Shown piece by piece: positions 1 to 8,261 of a DNA stretch of 46,267 bases. The stretch comes from an uncultured Geobacteraceae bacterium (GTDB lineage: Bacteria > Desulfobacterota > Desulfuromonadia > Geobacterales > Pseudopelobacteraceae): contig CAIYZD010000123.1 in NCBI GenBank assembly GCA_903930585.1, forward strand, positions 1 to 46,267. The letters run 5' to 3'. The position numbers and the translations under genes are program-made. Under the pieces are notes generated by a model that was not told where the DNA came from, ran no database searches, and saw only the letters and a list, made by a program, of their open reading frames with translations. How positions within the stretch are numbered: the stretch's first letter is position 1; every line of letters starts with the position of its first letter.

Positions 1-1
1 C

Positions 2-448
2 GCCGACCGGGTAGAAGGATTGGAAAACGGCGCCGACGATTACCTTACCAAGCCGTTCAACCTGGTGGAATTTCTGCTGCGTGTCAAAGGGATGCTGCGA
101 CGTTCTTCATGGTATCGACCTGAGCCGGTTGAGGAGGGGTATCGTTTTGGCAATAACGAGGTATTTCTGCTTTCATACCGGGCAAAAACGGCGCAAGGGG
201 AGATTGACCTGACCGAGATGGAAGTGCGGGTACTGTCACTTTTTTTCCAGAAAGAGGGGCTCGCCATCCATCGCAGCGATCTGCTTCAGTCCGTCTGGGG
301 ATACAGCAGCGGCACCGAAACCAGGACACTGGACAATTTTATTGTCCGGCTACGAAAATACTTTGAGCCGGACCCCGCGCACCCGCACCATTTTCAGACG
401 GTGCGCGCGGTCGGCTATCGCTTCAGCCGCGAAGGGGAGAGAGTTTAA
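2..448 (+). CDS. OmpR/PhoB-family response regulator, 5'-truncated by the window
   Basis: This is the C-terminal 148 residues of a two-component response regulator; the reading frame is open to the left edge, so the start and the phospho-acceptor Asp lie outside. The visible end of the receiver domain carries the conserved Lys in the TKPF motif after a GADDYLTKPF stretch. A linker follows, then a winged-helix DNA-binding domain (about visible residues 45-145) with the family pattern LTEMEVRVLSLF, a recognition-helix region ending in VRLRKYF, and the closing VRAVGYRF wing. It would bind DNA as a dimer when phosphorylated. Its kinase is not downstream, where a convergent lipoprotein gene begins, so a partner would have to lie upstream or elsewhere. 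Target genes cannot be inferred. Confidence 0.9.
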   Translation, partial: ADRVEGLENGADDYLTKPFNLVEFLLRVKGMLRRSSWYRPEPVEEGYRFGNNEVFLLSYRAKTAQGEIDLTEMEVRVLSLFFQKEGLAIHRSDLLQSVWGYSSGTETRTLDNFIVRLRKYFEPDPAHPHHFQTVRAVGYRFSREGERV

Positions 449-777
449 TGATGGAAGCGCCCTTTATGCTCCTTATGAGACGGAGTAGGGGACTTATGGC
501 ATTCAAAGCAGGCCAGTTCATCAACTTTTTTCTCTTCCAGCGGCGACTGCTGTCCCCCCAGATTCGGCTGATTGTATTCGGGTGTCTGAAAGACGAGGCG
601 ACCGCGCTCATCAGGAATGTTGACCGGTTTATAGGTCGCCTGCCAGTTGGCGTTTATTGTCGTGGTATGGCACTGGTCACACCCCCCCGGAGGAGGAATA
701 CTTTTCCAGGCGGTAAACATGGCACACCCGCTGATAGTGACCACACATCCGGAAAGCAGTAACAGGGCAAATTTCAT
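445..777 (-). CDS. Diheme c-type cytochrome lipoprotein (small)
   Basis: A 110-residue protein with a lipoprotein signal peptide: hydrophobic residues 3-15 then a lipobox I-S-G-C with the lipidated Cys at about residue 18. Two CxxCH heme-attachment motifs follow, CDQCH (about 33-37) and CFECH (about 90-94). The His-rich tail could supply axial ligands. It is therefore predicted to be exported, lipid-anchored and to carry two covalently bound hemes, a common theme in metal-reducing Geobacterales; an electron-transfer role is inference and the partner is unknown. Its stop codon overlaps the stop of the convergent response-regulator gene (TAA on both strands within 445-448), so no intergenic terminator exists between them. 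It stands alone, upstream of nothing co-directional within 70 bases. Confidence 0.75.
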   Translation of the reverse strand: MKFALLLLSGCVVTISGCAMFTAWKSIPPPGGCDQCHTTTINANWQATYKPVNIPDERGRLVFQTPEYNQPNLGGQQSPLEEKKVDELACFECHKSPTPSHKEHKGRFHH

Positions 778-847
778 GGAAGTGCTCCTAACCTATTTGT
801 ATTGATGTATCGGCGCTTGCTTCGAACTGATACTACCACAGAATCCG

Positions 848-1648
848 TTAAAATACAGCTTCATGAGCAGTACCCTCCAACCGCAGTACTCGTATCACAT
901 TAGACGTTGTTACGCTGGTGACTTCATCAAGGCCTATATCTCGCAATACCGCTACCCGAAGCGCCGTTTCCGTTAACCAGGCCGGACGGTTGAACGTGCC
1001 GCGAAACCGCTCCGGGGTCATATCGGGGGCATCGGTTTCCAGCACCAGATGTTCCAAAGGGATCTCACGGGCAATACGTAGCGGTTTAACGGCATTATTC
1101 CAGGTCACCGTCCCGGAAATCGAGATGGCGAAGCCGAGCCGGATGAACTCGCGCGCCATTTCCAGCGAGCCGGAAAAAGCATGCATGATCCCGCCTACCC
1201 GATCGGCACGCTCTTCGCGCAGTATCGTCACGACCCTTTGAAACGCCTGGCGGCAATGAATAAGCACCGGCAACTGCAGCGTGACGGCTACCCGGAGCTG
1301 CTCCCGAAACACCCGTTCCTGCTGCTCAAGCGGCACCGCACAGGAAGGATCGAGTCCGGTCTCTCCGATGGCAATTCCCCCCACGGCCAGCTTTGACAAC
1401 CTGACGAGAACGTGATCATTCAGAGTTCCCGCATGCATCGGATGAATGCCATATGCCGGAATGATCCGCGCATCCTGTGCCGCAACCGCCATGATCCCCC
1501 CCCAGCCATCGGGGTGTACACCGGGAACGATAAAGCCGCGCACACCGGCAGCAGCAGCTTCCCGCATAATGTCCGGCAGCAGGGAGTGGAGCGGTTCCAG
1601 GTCGAGGTGGCAATGGCTGTCGATCAGGCCGATCGTCACAAAAACCAC
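848..1648 (-). CDS. tatD: TatD-family metal-dependent DNase
   Basis: A 266-residue TIM-barrel metal-dependent hydrolase of the TatD family (3'-5' exonuclease/deoxyribonuclease acting on damaged DNA ends; cytosolic). The N-terminal metal-binding DSHCHLD motif is at residues 10-16, the GETGLD segment is near the middle, the HCRQAF and MHAFSG histidine motifs follow, and the C-terminal LETDAPDMTP aspartate motif is present. Length matches the family. The start overlaps the end of the upstream phospholipase-D gene by 13 bases, so the two are probably translated together. The N-terminal seven residues before the metal motif are slightly variable, and a start a few codons later is possible. Confidence 0.93.
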   Translation of the reverse strand: MVFVTIGLIDSHCHLDLEPLHSLLPDIMREAAAAGVRGFIVPGVHPDGWGGIMAVAAQDARIIPAYGIHPMHAGTLNDHVLVRLSKLAVGGIAIGETGLDPSCAVPLEQQERVFREQLRVAVTLQLPVLIHCRQAFQRVVTILREERADRVGGIMHAFSGSLEMAREFIRLGFAISISGTVTWNNAVKPLRIAREIPLEHLVLETDAPDMTPERFRGTFNRPAWLTETALRVAVLRDIGLDEVTSVTTSNVIRVLRLEGTAHEAVF

Positions 1649-2832
1649 CCGAACAGACTTACCACCCGCTCCATGATCCGGATCAAAAAGCCGCGCCGCT
1701 CGTGAACATCCAGCTCCACCTGACGGGCCACGTCAATCTCTTCCAGCAACAGCTCCCGGATCTGCCCGCCAAAATGGACGTTATCCACCAGACAGTTGAT
1801 CTCGTAATTGCGATGAAAACTTCGTTGATCGAGGTTGGCCGAACCGATGACCGTCCGCTCGGCATCGATAAGCATCACCTTGGCATGCAGGATCTCCCGC
1901 TCCAGTTCAAAAATCTGAACCCCGCCCCTGAGCAGCGTCGCATACGAGCTTCTCCCGAGCAGCAGCATCAGCGGTACGTCGCTACGGGCAGGCAACAACA
2001 ATCGTACCCGCACGCCCCGGCGGACCGCCCGCAACATTGCACGGATAATACGCGGGCCGGGCACAAAATACGGCGTGGCAATCAGGATCTCCTCGGCAGC
2101 GGATGCGATATTTACCTGAAACGCCTCACGAATATAGAAACGCCGATGGCGAGGCCCGCCGCTGATGATGTTGACCGCTGCGTCCCCAACATTGCTATCG
2201 GGGTTTCGAGGCCATTCTGTCGTTGTCAGCGCAACACTCTCATCCCGTTCTCCGTTCCATGTTTCATGAAAGATTGCCACCAGCTCGCAAATCGCCTCAC
2301 CACGTATACTGAAACCCAAGTCTCGAAAGTTCAGGTTATTGGCTACGCACCCGGCATATTCATCTCCGACGTTGAAGCCCCCCAGAAAAGCCAACGCTCC
2401 GTCAACAATGGCCATCTTGCGATGATCACGTTTATCGAATCCGTAAAATCCGCGCTTGAAGGAGGGGATATTAAAAGCAAGCAGCATGACCCCTTGCCTG
2501 GAAAGGTTATTGAAATAGGAGGTTGGAGTATCAAGACAGCCGATATAATCGTAAATCAACTTGACTGTAACCCCGCGCTCTACGGCAGCCGCCAGCTCAG
2601 TCGCCAGCCTGGTACCAATTTGATCGTGATGAATCAGGTAGTATTCCAGCAGGATGGTATGTTGCGCAGCACGAATGGCGAAAAAAAGCGCATCAAAAAA
2701 CTGTCGCCCGCCATGGAAAAGTTCGACGCTATTGTGACGGTGGGTGACCGGCAATTCCAGGGGGCGCAACCGTTTCAGCAGACGGATGAACCGGGGCAGT
2801 CTTTTTTTTGGTGTAAAGTGATTACTACGCAT
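1636..2832 (-). CDS. cls: Cardiolipin synthase-like phospholipase D family protein
   Basis: A 398-residue protein with two HKD motifs (HxKxxxxD): HRKMAIVD at residues 137-144 and HAKVMLID near 315, followed by the GSANLDQRSF signature. Known members transfer a phosphatidyl group between phosphatidylglycerol molecules (or from phosphatidylethanolamine) to make cardiolipin. It lacks the two N-terminal transmembrane helices of ClsA and begins with a basic stretch, so it resembles ClsB-type enzymes peripheral to the membrane; the C-terminal end is hydrophobic (VVSLFGWFL). Which Cls subtype it is cannot be settled from sequence alone. The stop overlaps the tatD start. Confidence 0.88.
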   Translation of the reverse strand: MRSNHFTPKKRLPRFIRLLKRLRPLELPVTHRHNSVELFHGGRQFFDALFFAIRAAQHTILLEYYLIHHDQIGTRLATELAAAVERGVTVKLIYDYIGCLDTPTSYFNNLSRQGVMLLAFNIPSFKRGFYGFDKRDHRKMAIVDGALAFLGGFNVGDEYAGCVANNLNFRDLGFSIRGEAICELVAIFHETWNGERDESVALTTTEWPRNPDSNVGDAAVNIISGGPRHRRFYIREAFQVNIASAAEEILIATPYFVPGPRIIRAMLRAVRRGVRVRLLLPARSDVPLMLLLGRSSYATLLRGGVQIFELEREILHAKVMLIDAERTVIGSANLDQRSFHRNYEINCLVDNVHFGGQIRELLLEEIDVARQVELDVHERRGFLIRIMERVVSLFGWFL

Positions 2833-2847
2833 GGTTTTCCTGTTGCG

Positions 2848-3504
2848 TTACGCTACCGGTATGACCAACCGCCCGACCGAAACGATCTCTGCTGTCATAA
2901 CGTCGCCGGCACGTACCTGGCCGACCCCTGCAGGCGTGCCGGTCAGAATGACATCGCCCGGATTGAGTGTGAAGATGCCTGATATATGGGCGATAATCTG
3001 CGGAATGCGGTTGATCATGTCGGAGGAGCTGCCATCTTGCCGCCCCTCACCATTGACCGCCAGCTTCAGATTCAAGGCATGGGGATCAGGCACCGCCGCA
3101 GCCGGGATAAAGTCGGACAGCGGGCAGGCGGTGTCGAACCCCTTGGCGATATCCCACGGCAATCCCTTGGCTTTGAGCTGATTCTGCACGTCGCGCAGTG
3201 TCATATCGATACTCACGCCGTATCCGGCGACATGCTGCATGGCATCAGCGGCGGATACATTGCGCGTCTCCGTACCAATTAATACCGCCAATTCCACCTC
3301 GTAATGGCACTCCTGCGAGTACGATGGTATCCGTACCGTCTCGCCATCGCCAATCACCGACGAAGCCGGTTTCATGAACAGCACCGGCGCCGCCGGGGTC
3401 TCGTTGCCCAGTTCCTTTGCGTGTTCGGCATAGTTGCGCGCCAGACAGACGATCTTGCCGATAGGGAATTGCTGGTCGGTGCCGATTATACCGCGTGTTT
3501 TCAT
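2848..3504 (-). CDS. Fumarylacetoacetate hydrolase (FAH)-family protein
   Basis: A 218-residue single-domain member of the FAH superfamily, similar in layout to E. coli YcgM and the C-terminal part of HpcE: hydrolases, decarboxylases or isomerases of 2-oxo acids using Mg/Mn. Visible signatures are the N-terminal CLARNYAEHAKELG, the metal-binding ExE in HYEVELAVLIG, the DMTLRDVQ segment, the KGFDTACPL loop and the C-terminal LTGTPAGVG. The start is placed at the ATG at 3504 because a strong AAGGAGG lies just upstream; a longer frame to 3567 exists but lacks this support. The substrate cannot be deduced, and no catabolic pathway genes are adjacent. Confidence 0.88.
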   Translation of the reverse strand: MKTRGIIGTDQQFPIGKIVCLARNYAEHAKELGNETPAAPVLFMKPASSVIGDGETVRIPSYSQECHYEVELAVLIGTETRNVSAADAMQHVAGYGVSIDMTLRDVQNQLKAKGLPWDIAKGFDTACPLSDFIPAAAVPDPHALNLKLAVNGEGRQDGSSSDMINRIPQIIAHISGIFTLNPGDVILTGTPAGVGQVRAGDVMTAEIVSVGRLVIPVA

Positions 3505-3687
3505 ATAAACCTCCTTGAGATTACAGAGACTGTGGTAACTTCTAGTTTCAGGAGACAAGTAGCCCACGTTTGCTGTTTGTCAATAGTGGGATAAATTGCA
3601 CCAAATTCGGCTTTACCTTGAAAGAACGGTAACCCAAGATTTTTGATGTTATATGTTTTGGAAGGAGAAGGTTGCCCCATAATTATT

Positions 3688-5130
3688 TCAGTTCCACAAC
3701 AACCGTTCTGACTGTCCCAGCAGATAGCAAAGTATATGCGCTGGTACCTTCAAAAATCTGGTTTCCAGTCCTTCAAACTCGGTCACACCAAAATCCTTGT
3801 CCTGTCTGGTGACCCAGTACGCCTGTTCCACTTTTTCCAGGCGGCAATAGGTGACGAGGCCGCTCGATTCGCGCAGGTTTGGGTTCTCCTGATACTTGAT
3901 CTCGAACGGTAGAATATATTTCGGGCTGCGGACAATGACATCCACCTCTTTTTGCGTTGCCGGGTCACGCCAGTAGACAATCTCCGGAGTGTCCCGATAG
4001 TAATAGGCATAGAGATGCCGCAGCACAGTGGTTTCGACTATTGTTCCCATCTCATCGGCATTGGTAAGAATTTCCTCGCCGCGCAAAAGTACGGCATTGC
4101 GCAAGGCGGCATCAACCAGATAGTATTTGTTTCGAGCCTTGAGAACTCGCTTGCCGCCTACTTCGGCAGGCGGCAAGCGGTAGATGAGATTGGCCTGTTC
4201 CAGTAGTGCAAGGTGATTGGCAACGGTTGCCGCAGACGTTTCCAGAGCATCGGCACAGGTTTTGTGAGCCACAATCCCGCCACTGTGCAAACAGAGGTAG
4301 ATAAAGAGCTTTTCCAGATCATTGACATTTCGCACCCCGAAGAGAGCTGTCATGTCACGTTTCAGAACCCGTTCAACCACATCTTCCCGCAGCAACCGCT
4401 GACAAAGGGAAATGTTCTTCTGGGTCGCGGTCTCCGGGAATCCACCCACCAGCAAATATTGCTGAAAAGCTGGCATCAACTCCCGTAGCCGGGTCGCTAT
4501 TTCGGCAAGTTCACCTTTCTGTTTGTTAAACAGATCGGAAAGTCTCAAGTTTGCAGGTATTTCCGGCAGGCGTTCGCCACGGATATGCACGAACTCAAAA
4601 AATGACAGAGTCGGGATCGGCACCGTTATCCAGCGCCCAACACCACTTTCTGCCAGTTTTTCTTTATGCACTACGCTGGCGGAACCGGTGGCAAGTATTC
4701 GATAATTGGGTTGATGATCGACCAGAAGCTTGATCTCAGTCTCCCACTCTTTTGAATACTGGATTTCGTCGAAAAGAAGGAAACTGCCTTTCCCCAAAGG
4801 ATAAACGGCTTCGTGATAGATATCAAGAATCTGGCGAAGGTTAAGCAGCTTGATAAGGGGGTGGTCAAGGCTGATGTAGAAGATAGACTTAGGATCAATA
4901 TTCTTGCTTATCAGATTGTTAGCAATCTGGGTCAGGATTGTTGTTTTGCCGACTCGACGCGGCCCTGAGAGGAGAATTGCCCGACGAAGTGAGGAATCTT
5001 CCAGATATGAGCAGCATGTTTCAAATGCCAGCCGCCGAAAAACTGGCACGGTGTAAGGCCTGCCCGACCACCAAGGATTGAAGCCGTGAAGGACGTTGAG
5101 AATCTCGGTGCGATCAAAAAAAACCTTCAT
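3688..5130 (-). CDS. AAA-type ATPase with DUF4143 nuclease-like C-terminal domain
   Basis: A 480-residue protein of the widespread AAA_14/DUF4143 family, whose biological role is unsettled. The N-terminal ATPase has Walker A GPRRVGKT (residues 56-63), Walker B FLLFDEIQ, and a sensor-1-like ATGSAS. The C-terminal half has a winged-helix-like stretch (SAATVANHLALLEQANLIY) and then a PD-(D/E)xK-like pattern: Asp in KEVDVIV followed by EIK in PFEIKY. The nuclease reading is inference from those residues. An AGGA ribosome binding site precedes the ATG. It lies at the edge of a strip of decayed toxin and restriction genes, consistent with a mobile or accessory segment. About 180 bases without a gene separate it from the FAH-family gene. 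Confidence 0.85.
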   Translation of the reverse strand: MKVFFDRTEILNVLHGFNPWWSGRPYTVPVFRRLAFETCCSYLEDSSLRRAILLSGPRRVGKTTILTQIANNLISKNIDPKSIFYISLDHPLIKLLNLRQILDIYHEAVYPLGKGSFLLFDEIQYSKEWETEIKLLVDHQPNYRILATGSASVVHKEKLAESGVGRWITVPIPTLSFFEFVHIRGERLPEIPANLRLSDLFNKQKGELAEIATRLRELMPAFQQYLLVGGFPETATQKNISLCQRLLREDVVERVLKRDMTALFGVRNVNDLEKLFIYLCLHSGGIVAHKTCADALETSAATVANHLALLEQANLIYRLPPAEVGGKRVLKARNKYYLVDAALRNAVLLRGEEILTNADEMGTIVETTVLRHLYAYYYRDTPEIVYWRDPATQKEVDVIVRSPKYILPFEIKYQENPNLRESSGLVTYCRLEKVEQAYWVTRQDKDFGVTEFEGLETRFLKVPAHILCYLLGQSERLLWN

Positions 5131-5236
5131 AGCGGCATCCTAATCAGATAATAACCCCAATAAATACAAAGCGTACTTAGCATATATCTGCATATATATC
5201 AAATTTATTCCCATTAAATAGGTATATAACCTGAAA

Positions 5237-5407
5237 CTATGCCGCCAGCACCTCATTCAGCTCATCCAGCAAACCATCCATCCGGTTGCCAAACAATTGA
5301 TATACCTTCCCTAAACCGCCCTGGGCGTCAAACGGCGCCATCTCCAGATCGTCGCGTTCAATGTGAAACGAACCGGTAACATGATCGCGAATCATACGTA
5401 GCCAGCT
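5237..5407 (-). pseudogene. hsdR: Type I restriction endonuclease HsdR, C-terminal remnant
   Basis: Reading the minus strand from 5407 gives SWLRMIRDHVTGSFHIERD, then APFDAQGGLGKVYQLFG and the ending LDELNEVLAA before TAG at 5239-5237. This is the familiar C-terminal end of HsdR subunits of type I restriction-modification enzymes (S/T-WLR-IRDH...L-PF...GGLGK-YQLFG...LL-ELNE-LAA). Only about 55 codons remain, and an in-frame TGA lies four codons before the Ser. No hsdM, hsdS or upstream hsdR sequence is in the window. It is a dead fragment. Family recognition is from memory of conserved C-termini. Confidence 0.7.
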
Positions 5408-5513
5408 TGAAGGTCACATCGATCTCATCCCACGGCACATAAAAATGTCCGCAGGTATCCTTCTCCACAGGTCCCAGCAGTCCGAACAGTTTGTTCGGTA
5501 TTTCAGTTGGCAT
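5358..5513 (-). CDS. Unrecognised 51-codon frame between hicB and hsdR remnants
   Basis: An open frame starting MPTEIPNKLFGLLGPVEKD and continuing CGHFYVPWDEIDVTFK, then overlapping the hsdR remnant in another frame to a TGA at 5360-5358. The first 36 residues look protein-like (balanced composition), while the last 15 are simply the hsdR remnant out of frame. Its ATG overlaps the last codons of the hicB remnant. I do not recognise the family. It may be the N-terminal stub of a gene whose rest was deleted when it was joined to hsdR sequence, and expression is doubtful. Confidence 0.3.
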   Translation of the reverse strand: MPTEIPNKLFGLLGPVEKDTCGHFYVPWDEIDVTFKLATYDSRSCYRFVSH

Positions 5514-5620
5514 ACATAAGAACGTCCGCAGCCCACTGGTTCAGGCTCTTTCCATGAGCCTCGGCCATCATTAAAGCATTCGTCTTCATCGCTGTATTCG
5601 ATTCTTGCCGCATACCTTTA
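5503..5620 (-). pseudogene. hicB: Decayed HicB-family antitoxin (N- and C-terminal pieces, middle deleted)
   Basis: Two pieces of a HicB antitoxin are recognisable on the minus strand in different frames. The first reads RYAARIEYSDEDECF, which resembles the start of the HicB domain. The second reads ALMMAEAHGKSLNQWAADVL and ends at TGA 5505-5503, which resembles the C-terminal ribbon-helix-helix (GKSLNQW). The central ~70 residues are missing and the frame changes at the junction. It directly follows a hicA remnant, in the usual toxin-antitoxin order. It differs in sequence from the intact HicB at 7923-8261, so it is a separate lineage and not a duplicate. Confidence 0.65.
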
Positions 5621-5768
5621 AAATCATTGTACTACCGTTCAAAACAAAACGAACTCTTGATCCGGCTCCTTCTATAGTCTCTGCTCCCAACGATACAAAC
5701 AACGATTCAAACCGCCCGATCAGACAAACGCTGAACCGGACGGCTTTAAATTTACCACATATCCGCAT
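5618..5768 (-). pseudogene. hicA: Decayed HicA-family toxin
   Basis: The minus strand reads FESLFVSLGAETIEGAGSR and then VRFVLNGSTMIL, closely matching the middle of short HicA mRNA-interferase toxins of the type with a GAEISEGSGSRV segment. The C-terminal part that normally carries the His-rich HRPHPQKETDKG region is absent; the frame runs straight into the hicB remnant. The N-terminal part (MRICGKFKAVRFS) is degraded. The fragment begins 10 bases after the gpmI stop codon. It is not expected to be active. Confidence 0.6.
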
Positions 5769-5777
5769 CTCCCTCCA

Positions 5778-7298
5778 TCACAACAGGCTTTCCCCTGTCA
5801 TCTCAGGCGACTGGGGCAGCCCCAGCATCTTCAGCATCGTCGGCGCCACATCGGCCAGACGGCCACCTTCGCGCAGCGTCACATCCTTGCGACTGTCATC
5901 AACCAGAATCAGCCGGACCGGGTTGGTGGTATGGGCGGTAAACGGTTCGCCGTTTTCATCCTGCATCTGCTCGGCGTTGCCGTGGTCGGCGGTGATCAGC
6001 ACGGCGCCACCTTTTTCACGCACCTTGGCAACCACCCGCCCGGCACAGGCATCCACCGCCTCAACCGCCTTGATCGCAGCCGATTCGATGCCGGTGTGCC
6101 CGACCATGTCGCAGTTGGCAAAATTGAGGATTATCACGTCGTAGACATCGCTATCAATTCGTGCCAGCAACTCGTCCGTTACCAGTCCGGCGCTCATTTC
6201 CGGCTTCTGGTCGTAGGTGGCAACCTCTTTCGGTGACGGAATCAGGGCTCGATCCTCTCCCGGAAAAGGCGTTTCCACGCCGCCGTTGAAAAAGAACGTA
6301 ACATGGGCATACTTCTCGGTTTCGGCGATGCGCAGCTGCTTCAGTCCGGCATTTGCCAGCACACCACCAAGTATGTTGGACAACTCCGTCGCACCGAACG
6401 CAATCGGCAAACCAAAGGTGGCATCGTATTCCGTCAGGCAGACATACCCTGACAATGTGGTCCGTTTGCGCCGCTCAAAGCCGCTGAAATCATCAAGCGC
6501 AAGTGCCCGCGTAATTTCGCGGGCGCGATCGGAGCGGAAGTTGAAGAAGATGAAACCGTCGCCGTCGTCCAGCGTGGCATTTTCGGCAATGACAACCGGC
6601 ACAACAAATTCATCGTGAACCCCGGTTACATAACTCTGCTCAATCGCATCTTGCGCTGAAGCACGCTTCTCTCCCTCGCCGCAAACAATGGCGTTGTAGG
6701 CCTTCTCGACCCGTTCCCAGCGGTTGTCACGGTCCATGGCGTAATAACGCCCCATGACCGTCGCTATTTTACCGACGCCGATCCGGGTAAGCTCGGTCTC
6801 CAGCTGAGCAAGGTACTCGGCGCCGCTCTGCGGCGGAGTATCACGCCCGTCCAGCAGGCAGTGAATAAAAACATCCGTCAATCCCTCACGTTTGGCCAAC
6901 TCCAGAAAAGCATACAGGTGGGTGTTGTGGGAATGTACGCCGCCGTCGGAGAGAAGACCGGAAAGGTGGAGCCTGCCACCTGCCGCCCTGACCTTGGCGA
7001 TGCAATCAAGCAGGACCGGATTGGTGAAAAAGTCGCCATCCAGAATGGACTTGGTAACGCGGGTCAACTCCTGGTACACCACCCTCCCGGCCCCCAGATT
7101 GAGGTGTCCGACCTCGGAATTCCCCATCTGCCCTTCCGGCAGACCGACCGCCATACCTGAAGTGAGAATTGAGGTATGAGGGTACTCGTTCAGATATCCG
7201 GTCAGGTTAGGGGTATTTGCCAGGGCAACGGCGTTGTGGGCAGGATTGGGGTTGATCCCCCAGCCATCGAGGATCATCAGCAGGAGCGGTTTTTTCAT
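5778..7298 (-). CDS. gpmI: 2,3-bisphosphoglycerate-independent phosphoglycerate mutase
   Basis: A 506-residue cofactor-independent phosphoglycerate mutase interconverting 3- and 2-phosphoglycerate in glycolysis/gluconeogenesis (cytosolic, Mn-dependent, alkaline-phosphatase superfamily). Seen: the N-terminal metal motif LMILDGWG, the catalytic Ser in [21 protein letters not shown], the [12 protein letters not shown] active-site segment, and the C-terminal metal motifs [12 protein letters not shown] and ADHGNAEQM. Length is typical. It follows rlmH by 18 bases in the same direction and is probably the last gene of the nadD-rsfS-rlmH-gpmI run. Decayed toxin sequence begins immediately downstream. 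Confidence 0.97.
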   Translation of the reverse strand: MKKPLLLMILDGWGINPNPAHNAVALANTPNLTGYLNEYPHTSILTSGMAVGLPEGQMGNSEVGHLNLGAGRVVYQELTRVTKSILDGDFFTNPVLLDCIAKVRAAGGRLHLSGLLSDGGVHSHNTHLYAFLELAKREGLTDVFIHCLLDGRDTPPQSGAEYLAQLETELTRIGVGKIATVMGRYYAMDRDNRWERVEKAYNAIVCGEGEKRASAQDAIEQSYVTGVHDEFVVPVVIAENATLDDGDGFIFFNFRSDRAREITRALALDDFSGFERRKRTTLSGYVCLTEYDATFGLPIAFGATELSNILGGVLANAGLKQLRIAETEKYAHVTFFFNGGVETPFPGEDRALIPSPKEVATYDQKPEMSAGLVTDELLARIDSDVYDVIILNFANCDMVGHTGIESAAIKAVEAVDACAGRVVAKVREKGGAVLITADHGNAEQMQDENGEPFTAHTTNPVRLILVDDSRKDVTLREGGRLADVAPTMLKMLGLPQSPEMTGESLL

Positions 7299-7315
7299 GG
7301 GAATACCCTTTCGGA

Positions 7316-7774
7316 TTAATGGTGATACGGCTCGCCATTCAAAATGGTGAATGCACGGTAGATCTGTTCCAGCAGAAAGGCCCGCACCATCTGGTGGGTG
7401 AAGGTCATTTTTGATAAGGCCAGCAGCTTGCCGCGACGGCGGAACTCTTCAGAGAAACCGTAGGCGCCACCAATGACGAAAATCAGTTCACCAATGCCGC
7501 TGTCGCGCTGTTTGCCGACAAAGGAGGCCAGTCCGGGGGAGTCCAGCTGTTCGCCCCGCTCATCCAGCAGAATCAGAGTCGCGCCAGGCGAAACCTGCTT
7601 CTCCAACCGTTCGCACTCCCGCCGCCGCATCTCCTCGGCCTCCGCCCCCTTCTCGTCACGGATATCGATCAGCTCCAGAGGCATATAGCGCCGAATGCGG
7701 CCGGCATATTCGTCGATAGCATCCTTGACCCACGGGTCACGGCTCTTGCCGACCCAGAGAATTTTGAGTTTCAT
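7316..7774 (-). CDS. rlmH: 23S rRNA (pseudouridine1915-N3)-methyltransferase RlmH
   Basis: A 152-residue SPOUT-class methyltransferase that modifies pseudouridine 1915 in helix 69 of 23S rRNA on assembled 70S ribosomes. Seen: the N-terminal [20 protein letters not shown], the SAM-knot segments [13 protein letters not shown] and [16 protein letters not shown], and the highly conserved C-terminal end [19 protein letters not shown]...NGEPYHH. Length is standard. In relatives it usually follows rsfS directly; here about 1.04 kb holding hicAB separates them. Confidence 0.97.
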   Translation of the reverse strand: MKLKILWVGKSRDPWVKDAIDEYAGRIRRYMPLELIDIRDEKGAEAEEMRRRECERLEKQVSPGATLILLDERGEQLDSPGLASFVGKQRDSGIGELIFVIGGAYGFSEEFRRRGKLLALSKMTFTHQMVRAFLLEQIYRAFTILNGEPYHH

Positions 7775-7922
7775 GATTTCACTTCAAGAGGCGCGGTCAT
7801 AATGCCGGAAGATACTCGTGAAACGTGTTCATGTAAAGTCCAGGGTATCATTTTATGTGCCATGTTCGATTATCAGGAGTTCAACGAGGCGTTTGGCAAA
7901 AAGTGTCCATGATGTATAAAAG

Positions 7923-8261
7923 CTAATGGCTCAGTTTGGCGCTTGCCAACCGATTGAGGCTCACGCCCGCTTCAGCCGCTTCGATACTCAATTGGCGATG
8001 GACTTCCGGCGGCACACGGATCATGAATTTGCCGCTGAACTGCTTGGCTGCAATCGGTTCAGGGACCGTTTCTCCATTCTGGCGCATGTCTTCAACAACC
8101 TCGCTTACCAGTTTACTTACTCCTTTGAGAGCCCCTTCCGGTGTTTTTGCCAGCCAGCTAAGGCTAGAAAACTCCGCGCACAACCCCACGTACTCTGCAT
8201 CTTCTTCCGACCAGGTCACACGGTAGGTGTATTTGTCACGTGTATCATTTTTCTGCGCCAT
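7923..8261 (-). CDS. hicB: HicB-family antitoxin
   Basis: A 112-residue antitoxin with an N-terminal HicB domain (YTYRVTWSEEDAEYVGLCAEF, a partly degraded RNase H-like fold that binds the toxin) and a C-terminal ribbon-helix-helix segment (GKFMIRVPPEVHRQL...GVSLNRLASAKL) that would bind the operon operator. It overlaps the upstream toxin gene by 17 bases, giving the toxin-first order typical of hicAB. About 150 bases without a gene lie between its stop and the rlmH start. Confidence 0.88.
   Translation of the reverse strand: MAQKNDTRDKYTYRVTWSEEDAEYVGLCAEFSSLSWLAKTPEGALKGVSKLVSEVVEDMRQNGETVPEPIAAKQFSGKFMIRVPPEVHRQLSIEAAEAGVSLNRLASAKLSH

Noticed and set aside
1702-2982. A 426-codon plus-strand open frame
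   Set aside because: It lies antisense to the cardiolipin-synthase-like gene, has no domain-like pattern, and the minus frame carries both HKD motifs.
3505-3567. Longer start for the FAH-family gene
   Set aside because: The strong AAGGAGG directly before 3504 fixes the start; the extension has no family resemblance.
3578-3583. TTGACA on the minus strand upstream of the FAH-family gene as a promoter
   Set aside because: No acceptable -10 element occurs at 16-18 bases spacing.
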